From Cercis canadensis (taxonomy: Eukaryota; Streptophyta; Magnoliopsida; Fabales; Fabaceae), in NCBI GenBank assembly GCA_003255065.1, contig QAOA01003520.1:68667-132666 (forward strand): a DNA stretch of 64,000 nt, given 5' to 3'. Under the pieces are notes generated by a model. The model did no database searches. It worked only from the letters and a program-made list of their open reading frames with translations, and was not told where the DNA came from. Positions 12,113 through 22,950 of this stretch are shown piece by piece; positions within the stretch are counted from its first letter, which is position 1, and every line of letters begins with the position of its first letter. The translations under genes were made by a program, and so were the position numbers.

Positions 12113-12318
12113 TAGTTAGTTATATTTTAGCTCATGTCGTTTGAGATGGGTGGGTGACGATTTAGGTTGAGCTCATGCATTTGAATCATAGTAATGAATT
12201 TCTAATGTATAAAACAATTTCAAGATTTCAAATTTATGCTTTGGATAAACTATTATGTTCTTATATAGATGGGCTAAAATTGATCATATTTGCATTGATT
12301 TGTGTCTTTGCTATATAG

Positions 12319-13044
12319 CCATTTAAGTACATGATAGAAGGGATGAGGTTAGACCTAAGAACATCAAGATACAAAAACTTTGATGAGCTCTACCTTTATT
12401 GCTACTATGTTGCTGGGACAGTGGGCCTTATGAGTGTTCCAGTGATGGGGATTGCACTAGAATCATAGGCTTCAACAGAGAGTGTTTACAATGCTGCATT
12501 GGAGAAGAGTAAGGCTCTTTCAATGCATTAATGCCACATGATCAATCATATTAGAAAAGAAGAGTCAAGAGAAGGGGAAAGAGAAAAGAAAAGTTTGGCC
12601 TTTGCTATGATTTTTATTAAAGCATGAAGAAAATGTCTTTGTTTTTTTTTTTTTCCATTTTCCTGATTTCCTTTGTGTCTCAGCAGAATTCAATAAAACT
12701 TACTTTCTATTCTTGATCACTTAAGTGCTAGAAGAGGAAGAGTATATCTCCCACAAGATGAATTGGCACAAGCAGGCCTATCAGATGATGACATTTTGCT
12801 TGGGCGGGTGAATGACAAGTGGCGCAACTTTATGAAGGGTCAAATAAAGAGAGCAAGGATGTTTTTTGATGAGGCAGAGAAAGGAGTTTCAGAGCTCAGC
12901 TCAACTAGCAGATGGCCAGTGTGGGCTTCTTTTTTGTTGTATAGGCAGATATTAGATTCTATTGAAGCAAATGATTACAATAACTTCACAAAAAGGGCTT
13001 CTGTAGGAAAAGCAAAGAAGCTTTTTTCACTTCTTGCTGCATAG
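12319..13044 (+). pseudogene. PSY: Captured phytoene synthase fragment, two exons
   Basis: Exon A (from 12319, preceded by TATATAG) encodes [39 protein letters not shown] and STESVYNAAL. Exon B (12726-13044) encodes [40 protein letters not shown] and [12 protein letters not shown]. This is the C-terminal half of plastid phytoene synthase, the first committed enzyme of carotenoid synthesis. The second prenyl-diphosphate-binding aspartate motif lies in the segment lost between the exons: exon A diverges after YNAAL and the residues up to the DVGED motif are gone. Exon A has a TAG where CAG (Gln) is expected. The transit peptide and N-terminal catalytic half are absent. Confidence 0.9.
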
Positions 13045-13841
13045 GCCCTCAAATGATGGTCAAGAGATGAATCTTATTTTTTGCCCAACAACAAACAAAT
13101 ATATGAGCTTGTAAATTGTATTCATTAGATTTTAGAAAGCTATAACATAATGTGTAAATTATATTGTTAGAATTGTATACATCTCAAGTAAGCCATATTA
13201 AAGAGCAATCGATTCAAGTGACACTCTTTCTCCATTCTATTGGAGACATAAATATGCATCATCTAGTTACAATTCTTTTTAATTCTAACTTAAAACTTAT
13301 ATGTGACATGTATGTGACATTTAGTAATTCACTGAATGAAAGATTAATACAAATTTGACCAATTCTTTGAACCAATCCAATGGTTTAGCAAGAAATTGAC
13401 CCAAATATGATCAACAATTTAACATAAACCTTATGAAAAACCCTATTTGAATTGTTATACATTTAATGAACATATGGATGTCTCCTTGCAAATGAAACAC
13501 ATCTTGCGTAGAATTCTTGAATTCTGCAACCTAAAATTTAGTTCAACATAGGTACAAGGAACCAAACAATGGAAAACTTTTGGGTCTCAAAGTCTCGGTG
13601 GAATAATACATTTGCCATATATTACATGATTAAATTATTTTGAAGGAAAAAGAAATACTGGAGCATGTACATCCAACAAGAAAAAATACTCCAGGCACAA
13701 AATTTGTAAAATCCCTATCATAAAATTTATCATTTTACAGGAAGAAAAGATATCTATATTACATTTGCTATCCTTGTACTACTGCAGAAAATCCAAAACT
13801 CCATCACCTCCTTTCGCTTTCACTCTAGAAAGGTATGAACT

Positions 13842-14287
13842 TTAGCTTTCCCTAGCTCTGTGGCTTAGACCTTCCCTTGGAGGTGAGGATGATGAGGAAC
13901 AAATAGAGGCTGTCAACACTGGATGGTTATTTCCAGCCATGTCCTTCCGAAATGCCTTTTGCACATCATCTTTAAGTTCCACGAAGCGTACTTTCTTGAC
14001 TCTCTACTCATCTTCTGAGCCCTTCTCTAGAACAAAAACATCAGGCATATCATCTTCTAGAAACTTATCAAGCACCTTGGAGCAATGGGGAAATAAGCGT
14101 CGACCATTCTCATCTGTAGATAATTCAAAATAAGCTCAAGGAGAATTAGTAACAGCATGAACTAAGAACCTCTTGGACAATCTTAGAATCACAATAGGCA
14201 CAGGCATAGTGGAGGGCATAAGCATCATCTAAAGTGACACTAGATTCATTCAAAAGAAGCTTCACTAGCTCAACATCATCAGGGTCC
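13842..14287 (-). pseudogene. Captured NPR3/4-like immune regulator fragment
   Basis: Two pieces on the minus strand. At 14147-14287, DPDDVELVKLLLNESSVTLD followed by AYALHYACAYCDSKIVQEVL is the start of the ankyrin region of NPR1-family proteins. At 13842 to about 14125, RLFPHCSKVLDKFLEDDMPD, then KKVRFVELKDDVQKAFRKDM and a stop after SHRARES, is the C-terminal exon. NPR proteins are salicylic-acid receptors and transcription co-regulators. The middle ankyrin repeats and the BTB domain are missing. One in-frame stop follows GSEDE. The ankyrin piece starts exactly at the inner edge of the right terminal repeat. The NPR3/4 assignment over NPR1 is by motif wording only. Confidence 0.85.
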
Positions 14288-14828
14288 AATGCATGGGGGC
14301 TTAAGGTTAGAAAAAAAGGGAACTTGCAATTACACCTCGCAATGCACAGGGACTCCATCGATCGACGAACTTAGGCAGGGAAAACACTGATTCAGAAAGT
14401 GAGCAAGGGAAATCGTTCACTGGGTATGCTGATTTTGGGTATCAATGGGGCTTAGGGTTCTTAGGTGTGGTTTCGCAGAAGCTCTCCCCTGAGGTCACAC
14501 ATCAATGGCGATGGAAGGAAGCTCTTAGGTGCGAAGCCGTTTTTCAATTTTAGCAAGTGGTTGAACATTCTAAAACAACGTCATTTTCTTCCTTTATGCC
14601 AGCTGAAGCCAAAATTTCCATGTCAGCGTGCCACTTCATCATTTAACAAACACATCATCATTTAATGTGCCACGTGGCACTTTTCGTTAAGTGCAACAAA
14701 CGGACACTACCAGCAAGTTGATTTGGCGGACGGAAGATAAAATGGAGGACAACCTTTTCAGTAAAAATAAATGAAGGACTAACTAGTCAGTAGACCCATT
14801 TTTTAGGGACCAAAAAGGGGTTTTACTC
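14287..14828 (-). repeat. Pack-MULE right terminal inverted repeat
   Basis: Inverted copy of 10260-10799. It holds an intact palindromic G-box, GCCACGTGGC (14669-14678), and the outer terminus up to 14828. Confidence 0.95.
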
Positions 14829-14837
14829 TAAGAATAA

Positions 14838-15224
14838 TTCATGCACTACTATTCAAGTCAAACTGTAAATTCTTTTCTATTAGATTGAAGAAACTAAAAT
14901 TTTTAGTAAGATTTCCTTGCAAAATGACTAAAATCAATAAGCATATTAATACATTGCAATGCAGATAGTTTGAAACGAACCAACCTGATATTTGTTTATT
15001 TTAAGCTTTTAGAGCTTTACAAATATGCCAAATTCTACAATGTTCAATTATCTTAACTTAAAAGGATATATCATATTCATTGGAGATATCATATTAAAAA
15101 TTATCCAATAGTCCTTACTAAAAGAGAGAAGTAGAAAGATGGCTTTCAATGGAGATATCATATTTATACATAATGATATGTCCTTGCAATTTAAAGCAGA
15201 TTTGATCTTTATGGAGATACTTAC
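14838..15224. other. Intergenic, nothing recognised
   Basis: AT-rich spacer between the Pack-MULE target duplication and the Copia LTR. It contains two copies of TGGAGATATCATAT (near 15080 and 15150); no coding signal. Confidence 0.5.
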
Positions 15225-15369
15225 TATTATAGAATGTAAATATGGAAATAATGTAGATAGCTTAATTATAGGGATTGTAGCATGATCATAAGGCTGAGCC
15301 TTTGTATATATATGATGGTCCTATGAATGAGAAGAATACACTTTTTCCACCAGATTTATCTTTGTTACA
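15225..15369 (+). repeat. Copia 5' LTR
   Basis: Begins TATTATAGAATGTAAATATG and ends CTTTGTTACA, directly followed by the primer site. It contains TATATATATGATGG as a likely promoter. It corresponds to 19903-20069. The start is set by the last base shared with the 3' copy. Confidence 0.85.
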
Positions 15370-15381
15370 TGGTATCAGAGC
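15370..15381 (+). promoter_or_regulatory. Copia primer binding site (tRNA-iMet)
   Basis: TGGTATCAGAGC immediately after the LTR is the complement of the 3' end of plant initiator methionine tRNA, the usual Copia minus-strand primer. Confidence 0.93.
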
Positions 15382-15956
15382 TTGGTACGAACAATTCGTC
15401 TAAGTTCTATTAGGGATTGTAAGGATTTGTGAGGGTGAGTCTAAGGCACCCACATAAGGTGCATGTTTAGTCTTACCGCCCCTTTCAGTAGGTTCAGAAG
15501 CCACCGCCCAGCCGACCCATAGAGTCCGGCAGCCATCGACGGCGTGTGTGAGAGCCACACGCCGATTAGTGCTTCCGCCCACCGACCCACACGCAGGCGC
15601 GTTCGCCATCCCTTTCTTCTCCGATTTGTATCACCGACATTCTCTTCCCATTTCCAGTGACATCCTTTTGGTTTGGTCACTATTCCTTTCCTATTTTATT
15701 CACTGTTCCACTGTTTGGGAATTCTGTTTTAGAATTCGGTTTTGGGAATTCTTTGGCTGTTGATCTCATTCTGCTTTGGGGCATTCTGGTTTTGTTTGAT
15801 ATTTGGATTACTCTGGTGTGATAGTTTTGTGGTATAGCCATTGAATTTTGCATCTTTGATTGGTTTTCGATTATTTGGGTGTTTTTTGCTTGGCTGCTTT
15901 GTGTCCAATTATTTGGGTGGTTTTTTTGCTTGGTTGCTCTGTGTATTGCGTCACCC

Positions 15957-16800
15957 ATGACAACAAATAAACCCACAGTCATGGCTGAGGTAGTTTCTGT
16001 TATGACAAAAATTACTGAGCACAAACTCAAAGGCTCTAACTATTTAGACTGGAGTAAAACTGTTTGGGTGTATTTACTGAGCATTAAGAAGGATAATCAT
16101 CTCACCTCTGATCCACCTATGGATGATACCCGGCAAGCATGGTTGCAGGATGATGCAAGACTATTCTTGCAGATTCAAAACTCTATTGATATTGAGGTAC
16201 TTGGTTTGATTGATCACTATGAGTTTGTGAAGGAGTTAATGGAGTATCTGGATTTCTTGTACTCTGGATGGGGAAACATATCTCCTATCTACGAGGTATG
16301 TAAGAACTTTTATCGGGAAGAGCAACAGGATAAGTCTGTTACTGCTTATTTTATAGAGTTCAAGAAAGCCTATGAAGAACTCAATGTGCTTCTCCCCTTC
16401 AGCCTTGATGTCAAAGTTCAACAAGCTCAGAGGGAGAAAATGGCGATTATGAGTTTCTTGACATGCCTACGTCCAGAGTTTGAGGCTATTAAATCTCAAA
16501 TTCTCTCAGATTCTGAAATCTCTTCTTTGCAGGAAATCTTTGCTAGAGTCCTTCACACAAAAAACCTACAGACTTCTCAGCCCATTGCTCATAACAGTGC
16601 TCTTGTTAGTCGTGGGGTTTCTCGTGGTAGGTCTCGAGGTGGGTTGAACAATCGTAACTAGAATATGGAAAATCGGGGTCAGTAGTCAGGCGAAGTTGAG
16701 TGTTTTTACTACCATGAGTTAGGGCATACAAAACACACTTGTAAGAAACTTCTCAATAAGAATCAGAATGAGCGGTCTACACATGTTGTATCGTTGTCTA
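15957..16800 (+). pseudogene. Copia gag with broken zinc knuckle
   Basis: An ATG at 15957 opens a gag-like frame with KLKGSNYLDWSKTVWVYL, typical of Copia capsid. In-frame TAG codons (16659-16661 and 16683-16685) follow where Gln is likely. The nucleocapsid zinc knuckle after them reads CFYYHELGHTKHTC: the second Cys of C-x2-C-x4-H-x4-C is Tyr. Capsid assembly might have been possible but RNA packaging would be impaired. Confidence 0.85.
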
Positions 16801-16899
16801 ATAAGACTATTATGGTATCTGCTGATGCCTTTGCCTAGTTCACTCAATATCAGGAATTACTAAAATCCCCTGCTCCTACTACTGCTTTTGTTGATACAG

Positions 16900-17880
16900 G
16901 TAAATCCCCTACATGTCTCCTCTTTTCATCATCCAAGTGGGTCATTGATTCTGGTGCATCAGACCACATGACAGGTAATCCTAACCTTTTCTCCACCTTC
17001 CATACCCATGCTTCTTCATCTCATATGACTATAGTTGATGGGTCTACACCTAGTGTCCATGGTTCTGGCATTGTTAACCTAACCCCGTCTATATCTTTGC
17101 CCTCAGTGTTGAGTTTACCTAATTTTTCATTTAATCTGATTTCCGTTAGTAAACTCACTCGTACCTTGAACTGTAGTGTCTCATTCTTTCTTGATTACTG
17201 TCTCTTTTAGGATCTTACGACGAAACGGATTATTGGTAAAGGACATAAATCTAGAGGCCTCTATGTACTTGAGACTAAGGTGCTGAGATCCTTGCGTGTT
17301 CTAGTTCATTGTCTCCTTTTGAGGTGCACTGTCGTTTGGGTCATCCGTCTTTCCAAGCTCTCAAGCAGCTTTATCCCCATTTTTGTCATTTATCGTGTTT
17401 GCATTATGAGTCGTGTCAGTTTGCCAAACATCATCATGTTCCCTTAGGGTCTAGAGTCAATAAACGAGTTGCATCTCCATTTGAGTTAGTCCATTCTGAT
17501 GTTTGGGGTCCTTGTCCAACTTTGTCCAAGACTGGTTTTAAGTATTTTGTTACCTTTGTTGATGACTACTCTCGTGTTACCTGGTTATATTTAATGAAAA
17601 GTTGCTCTGAGGTTTTTTTCACATTTTTGTGCCTTCTGCGTTGAAATAATGACGCAATTTAATGTTTCTGTTCAAACCTTGAGAAGTGATAATGCTAAAG
17701 AGTACCTATCTGATTCCTTTCAGTCTTATATGCTTCAGCATGACATTCTTCATCAATCTTCCTATGTTGACACACCTGCCCAAAATGGGGTTGCTGAACG
17801 AAAGAATCAACATTTACTTAAGGTTGCCCGAGCTCTTTTGTTTCAAATGAATGTTCCTAAACCATTTTAGGTAATGTTGT
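16900..17880 (+). pseudogene. Copia protease and integrase region
   Basis: The aspartic protease core is WVIDSGASDHMTG near 16940. The integrase starts with a zinc-binding-like segment (HCRLGHPSFQALKQ, then HYESCQFAKH). The catalytic core follows with HSDVWGP, FVDDYSRVTWLY, LRSDNAKEYLS and the TPAQNGVAERKNQHL box, giving the expected D, D and E residues. A stop at 17214 and a frame break at 17642 (TGA) separate the parts. Confidence 0.88.
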
Positions 17881-18475
17881 CTCTACAACTTATTTTTTAA
17901 TTAATTGAATGCCATATTCTGTTCTCGATGGGGAAATTCCCTATTCTGTTCTTTTCCCATCTAAACCTGTGTTCCCTATTGCACCCCGAATATGTGGCAG
18001 TATCTGCTTTGTTCGAGACACCCGGCCCCAAGTCACTAAGTTAGACCCTAAGTCCCTTAAATGTGTCCTCCTTGGTTATTCTCGTCTCCAAAAAGGGTAT
18101 AGATGTTTCTCCCTCACTCTTCATTGCTACCTTGTCTCTGCTGATGTCACCTTCCAAGAAAACATTCCCTTATTCTCTCCTTCCTCTCTTTCCTGTGGTT
18201 AGGGGGAGGATGATGATTTGTTGGTCTATACTGTCCCCTATTCTCACCCACCTACAAGTACTCCTACCCCTCCTCTAGAGTCTACTTGGCCCCTTATTGT
18301 CCATGTCTACACTTGACGGCACCCTCCAAATGAAGGATTAGATTCATGTCCTTCACCATATACTTCGTCTCCAGATCCATGCTCTAGTACTCCTACTCCT
18401 GAACTTCCCATTGCTCTTCGAAAAGGTAAACGTCAGTGTACTTATCTTATTGCTTCAGTTGTTTCCTACAATCAC

Positions 18476-19860
18476 TTGTCTTCTCCTTCTTATTCTTTTT
18501 TGGCCAAACTAGACTCTGTGTCCATTCCTAAAACAGTTCATGAAGCTTTGGCCCATGCTGGGTGGCATGCTGGCATGATAGAAGAGATAAATGCTATTGA
18601 TTATAATGGCACTTGGACATTAGTGGATTTACCTATTGGCAAGAAAGCTATTGGGTGCAAGTGGGTATTTACAGTTAAAGTCAATCTTGATGGTTCTGTG
18701 GCTCGACTGAAAGCCCATCTCATTGTGAAAGGATATGCTCAGACCTATGGTACTGATTACTCAGATACTTTTTCTCCAGTTGTCAAACTTACCTCAGTTC
18801 AATTACTGATCTCCTTGGCTGTAACTCATAATTGGTCGTTGCACCAATTGGATATAAAAAATGTTTTTCTTCATGGTACGCTTCAAGAAGAGGTCTATAT
18901 GGAGCAACCACTTGGGTTTGTTGATGACATTGTGATTACTAGGAGCAATAGTTCAGGCATCGCTGGTCTCAAGACTTTCTTGCACTCCCATTTTCAGACA
19001 AAGGATTTGGGACCTTTGAAATACTTCCTAGGGGTTGAAGTCATGAGAAACAAGAAAGTGATCTTCCTATCCTAAAGGAAGTATGTTCTTGATTTGTTGA
19101 AAGAAACAAGAAAAATAGGGGCTAAGCTATCTAGTACCCCAATGACTCCTAACATACAGCCTGCAAAGGATGACAGTGAACCATTTCATGATCCTGAGAG
19201 GTATAGGAGGCTTGTGGGGAAGTTGTATTATCTTACAGTGACTCGCCCCAACATTGAGTATTCGGTTAATGTTGTCAGCCGCTTTATGTCCTCCCCAGCA
19301 ATCAACCATTGGACACTCCTAGAGCAAATTCTTTGCTACTTGAAAGGAGCTCCAGGACGTGGATTATTTTGTGGGCATCATGGACACACTAAGGTAGAAT
19401 GTTTCTCTGGCATGATTGAGGCCTATTTTGATGCAGACTATGCAGGGTGCAAGGATGATAGGAGATCTACTACTAGGTATTGTGTTTTTGTGGGATGAAA
19501 CCTAGTTTCATGGAAGAAGTAAGAAGCAAAATGTAGTCTCCTGATCTACTACAAAATCAAAGTACAGAGCTATGGCAAACTCGGTATGTGAGATTGTATG
19601 GATATACCAACTGTTGAAAGAAGTTGGCTTTGAGCTCTCACTACCAGCAAAGCTATGGTGTGACAACCAAGCTGCTATTCACATTGCTTCTAATAATGTG
19701 TTTCATGAACGAACTAAACATATTGTGATTGTCTGTCACTTTGTTTGTGACAAGATTGAAGAGAAGCTCATTACTATATGATATGTAAGAATAGAAGACC
19801 AGTTGGGAGACATCTTTACAAAAGCCTTGAATGGAGCCCGCATTAATTACATTTGTAATA
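18476..19860 (+). pseudogene. Copia reverse transcriptase and RNase H, internally deleted
   Basis: RT starts with WHAGMIEEINAIDYNGTWTL and KWVFTVKVNLDGSVARLKA and runs to LHQLDIKNVFLHGTLQEEVY. It then jumps from MEQPLGF directly to VDDIVITRSN. The roughly 70-90 residues that should lie between, including the Tyr of YVDD, are gone. After the break at 19073, RNase H regions follow (KLYYLTVTRPNIEYSVNVVS, ADYAGCKDDRRSTTRYC, LWCDNQAAIHIASNN) with further stops. The deletion alone would make RT non-functional. Confidence 0.88.
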
Positions 19861-19902
19861 AGCTGGTCATGATTAACATCTATGCTCCACCTTGAGGGGC
19901 AG

Positions 19903-20069
19903 TCTTATAGAATGTAAATATGGAAATAATGTAGATAGTTTAATTATAGGGATTGTAGCATGATCATAGGGATTAAATGGCATGATCATAGGGCTGAGCC
20001 TCTATATATATATGACTGACCTATGAATGAGAAGAATACACTTTTTCCACCAAATTTATCTTTGTTACA
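19903..20069 (+). repeat. Copia 3' LTR
   Basis: Preceded by the purine tract TTGAGGGGCAG (19892-19902). It is longer than the 5' copy because of an internal insertion that partly repeats GGCATGATCATAGGG. Several substitutions separate the two LTRs, so the insertion is not recent. Confidence 0.87.
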
Positions 20070-21444
20070 TTTACCTTATGAGTCATAAGTCAAATGCAAA
20101 CGTAAAAGTTTGTTTCTTTTTTATTTTTTCCTCTATTATGCCTTGTCTTGCTACAATTTTGGTTCCACACTTGCTTTTAAGGGTTGAAAGATAGGAGCAT
20201 GAACAACAAGCAGTAATTAATATGTAGATAAACTTTTTAGACTCTAGAGCAACAACCTGCAGATTCTAATTTTTGCAGTTAGGTGAATGCTATTTAAAGT
20301 TAAAGCTGATTTAAGAAGTTAAAAATTTTCAAACATACACTTTTGTCTGTCCCCTAAAAGATTGAGGGCAATAACACAAGTATACCGAATAGCTCAGTTC
20401 TATGGTGAGATAATGAAACTCCAAGCACGCTTTAATAGAGCCAAAAGCACCAAAATTTGATAGCCTATTTTTCAAGATTTTCGGTGCATCATCAAATAAG
20501 GCTTTTTGATATTGAGGCAAATCCTTGACCTACAAAATTGGCAGCACAAGAAAAGTAAATTATGTTTTGTAGTATTCTTTGTTTTTTCAGATTCAACTAA
20601 TGCTTGAGATTTGATCAAATAAAATTGATTTAATGAACAAATCAATTTTAAATCTCATTGACAATTTTACAATTACTGTGGGGCTAAGATTGAGGAGATT
20701 ATTTCCCTTTAGTTAATTTTTTTGAATGAATGCAATATTCGGATTAGCTAACCTCTCATAATTTTGTCAATGTTGTATATTATATTCTATACGTTAATTG
20801 GCTATTTTTTTTATCCGAGGTCATGCTCTCTATTGATTCCCAATATCTTCCTCATTCTGGTTTGATTAACCACTCCATTTTTTTCTTCTTGATTTGTGAA
20901 ATGTTAAAATAGTCATACTATGCAAATGTCTGGAATAAGGTTGAAAGCAAGATAGTGTTAAAATGGATTCAATTATTTCGGTTTAAACTAAGGCTTCATA
21001 TTTGATCAAATAAGATTCATTTACTGAACAAATCAATTTAAATATCAATTGAGCATATTTTATACTTTATTGCGGTGCACAATGAAGAAAAACGTGTGAC
21101 TAATGACAACAATATTTCTTGAAGGTGTTTTTCTCTCCATCTCATTCATTTTATACTTGAGGGCTGCTTCTGAACAAATATAATATATGGTAAATTAAAG
21201 AATACTAATATAGTAGTACAAAGTTTTATATTATATATATTCATAGTAAAAGTGAAACATATTTATATGAAATTAGTAGCTATAAAAGAAATTCACTCCT
21301 CCATTTGTACAGTTGCTCCGTCGGCACAATTGTTTTTGGAGATTGTGCATACTTGAGAGCAAACCATATGTACTTTTCCTATAAACATTAATCGGTTATT
21401 AGGACGCATAAACAAAATAATATCGTGAAAAAAAAAAAGAATAG
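20070..21444. other. Unassigned DNA with one candidate exon
   Basis: Between the Copia element and the hairpin cluster the DNA is AT-rich. The only coding-like signal is the exon at 20386-20529, plus a short coding-like stretch on the minus strand near 21130-21185. No transposon ends were found. Confidence 0.4.
20386..20529 (-). other. Candidate exon of an unidentified gene
   Basis: Exactly 48 codons, bounded on the minus strand by TTTTGTAG before and GTATAC after, so it has legal splice sites. It encodes KDLPQYQKALFDDAPKILKN and LSNFGAFGSIKACLEFHYL, a well-mixed composition unlike chance AT-rich translation. I do not recognise the family. A minus-strand TATA box at 22111-22120 could belong to the same gene. 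It could equally be an isolated gene fragment. Confidence 0.35.
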
Positions 21445-21562
21445 CTTCATGTAAATCTTAATTTACATGAAGGATTCATGGTTCTAATAGCATTTATAGC
21501 ATTGATTCATTCTTCTAATACCATGAATCTGGCATTAAACAACAACAAACTTTGTTGTTTAA
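21445..21562. repeat. Cluster of three consecutive hairpins
   Basis: Hairpin 1 pairs CTTCATGTAAAT (21445-21456) with its perfect inverse (21461-21472) around a 4-base loop. Hairpin 2 pairs GATTCATGGT (21473-21482) with ACCATGAATC (21520-21529). Hairpin 3 pairs TTAAACAACAA (21535-21545) with TTGTTGTTTAA (21552-21562). They lie almost back to back. The function is unknown; the stems are too short for a typical plant miRNA precursor. Confidence 0.7.
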
Positions 21563-22950
21563 GGAAATAGAAGAGATGCTGGAAAAATTCATAAAAGAAT
21601 TAGGACCAAATATTAGAGAGACAAATATTCTTTAAGAGAAGGAACAAACCTTATTGCCTTTGGAGATTGAGGAGATTAAGAGGAAAAGGAATAATAAAAG
21701 AGCAAAAGGGTTATATGAAGAGATTGAGAGATATATTAAAATGAAATAGATAATGCTACAAAAAATTACTGCAAGATAAACAAAAATAGAGAGAAAGAGC
21801 GTAGAAACACAGAGAGAAAGATTGGATGTTAGCTTAAAATAGAATAGAAACTCAAAATAAGGAATAAAGAAAGAGCAACACGGCTGGATATATATACTAA
21901 AAAAAAAAAAACACACCAACCTAAACATCTTAGGAAAAGAGCATACCTTATTGCCTGTGGAGATGGAGAAAATCTACAAAGTAAGGAATACAAAGCAAAA
22001 TGGATTCATAAGCTACTAAACGATTTGAAAGAGCAAACCTGGGAGCTTATTCAGATGGAGGAAAATAGTTGACATATTTGTAATGCAATGGGGCGCCTCT
22101 ATGCAGTGAAGTATATATAGAGGTTTATGGAGGCACAACCTCCAAACCCTAAAATTTGAAATATAATTGACAAATTAACATTTAATGTTAGGCTGAAATT
22201 TTGGAGTGCAATTCACAATTATGATATTTTGAATTAATTATTATGTAATTTTTGGATTTTATAATTTCATTGTGAAATGCGAATTGCTAAAGCTAATTTA
22301 TATTTTTCCTTGCATTATTAATTGTGTTTCTTTATAATTCGTATTAATGGCTGTAGTGTCATGTGGCGAGCTGTGGAACAATTGTCTATTCCTTTTAAAT
22401 ATTATAAGATATTTGCAATGAAAATTTATTTCACTTGTAGTGGAGTTACTAAATAAACTAGTAAAACAGCTACTATAGACTTACTATAACAGTAGCAGTA
22501 AGAGACATATTTTTTTACTTCTTCCTAATTTCCTCAAAAAGTATTGAAAACAAAAAATGTGAAGTCCACCAAAACGGGTGTGTGGTCCATGAGGGGGAGG
22601 AACTCTCGTCAAGAGAGTAAGTCAATGATCCAACATTTGCATTCGAAAATGGACCACATGAAAACATTTTACAGTGGGTCTATAATTATTTCAAGTAGTC
22701 GGGATTTTTTTTTCTAAATTTACTTATGAATTTTGCCTAGTCTAATTTTTTAAATTTAACCAAAATATCTCATTTAGCCCACTTGGCACATTCATTTTAG
22801 TGTTTTAAATTTTTGTAAATGAATACTAAAAGTAAAAAAATAAAGAAATTTTTAAAAAGTTTTTTTTTTGCATTACTTGATCTAGGAAGATCTATAAGAG
22901 AACAAGGAATGAATTTCCCTTATTCTTTATTGACCCAAGTTGGTGTACTT
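21563..22950. other. Unassigned region with minus-strand promoter-like signal
   Basis: It contains three related stretches on the plus strand: ACCTTATTGCCTTTGGAGAT (near 21648), ACCTTATTGCCTGTGGAGAT (near 21946) and ACCTGGGAGCTTATTCAGAT (near 22038). These look like repeated 5'-leader or splice-junction sequence on the minus strand. No conserved protein was found. Confidence 0.35.
22111..22120 (-). promoter_or_regulatory. Possible TATA box, minus strand
   Basis: CTATATATAC read on the minus strand sits about 30 bp upstream of a pyrimidine-rich stretch (CTTCACTGCATAG), the usual plant TATA-to-start spacing. The gene it would serve is not established. Confidence 0.3.

Larger units (their letters stand above)
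10260..14828. mobile_element. Pack-MULE with three captured host gene fragments
   Basis: The element opens GAGTAAAACCCCTTTTTGG and closes with the inverse, CCAAAAAGGGGTTTTACTC. It is flanked by perfect 9-bp target duplications TAAGAATAA (10251-10259 and 14829-14837), the length typical of Mutator-like elements. The terminal inverted repeats are about 540 bp each. No MURA-type transposase is present. Inside are pieces of an ASCC3/DExH14-like helicase (minus), phytoene synthase (plus) and an NPR3/4-like gene (minus), all with retained splice junctions. It is therefore a Pack-MULE. The parts at 10800-11670 and 13045-13840 contain nothing that I can name. Confidence 0.95.
15225..20069 (+). mobile_element. 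Ty1/Copia retrotransposon, short LTRs, inactive
   Basis: Complete layout in plus orientation: 5' LTR, initiator-Met tRNA primer site, gag, protease, integrase, reverse transcriptase, RNase H, purine tract and 3' LTR. That gag-PR-INT-RT order is the Copia order. Flanks CTTAC (15220-15224) and TTTAC (20070-20074) look like a 5-bp target duplication with one change. The coding region has several stops, frameshifts and an internal RT deletion. LTRs of only 145 and 167 bp are small for a Copia element. Confidence 0.92.

Noticed and set aside
15371-15381. Possible tRNA fragment (GGTATCAGAGC)
   Set aside because: It directly follows the LTR and is the complement of a tRNA 3' end, so it is a primer binding site, not a tRNA gene.
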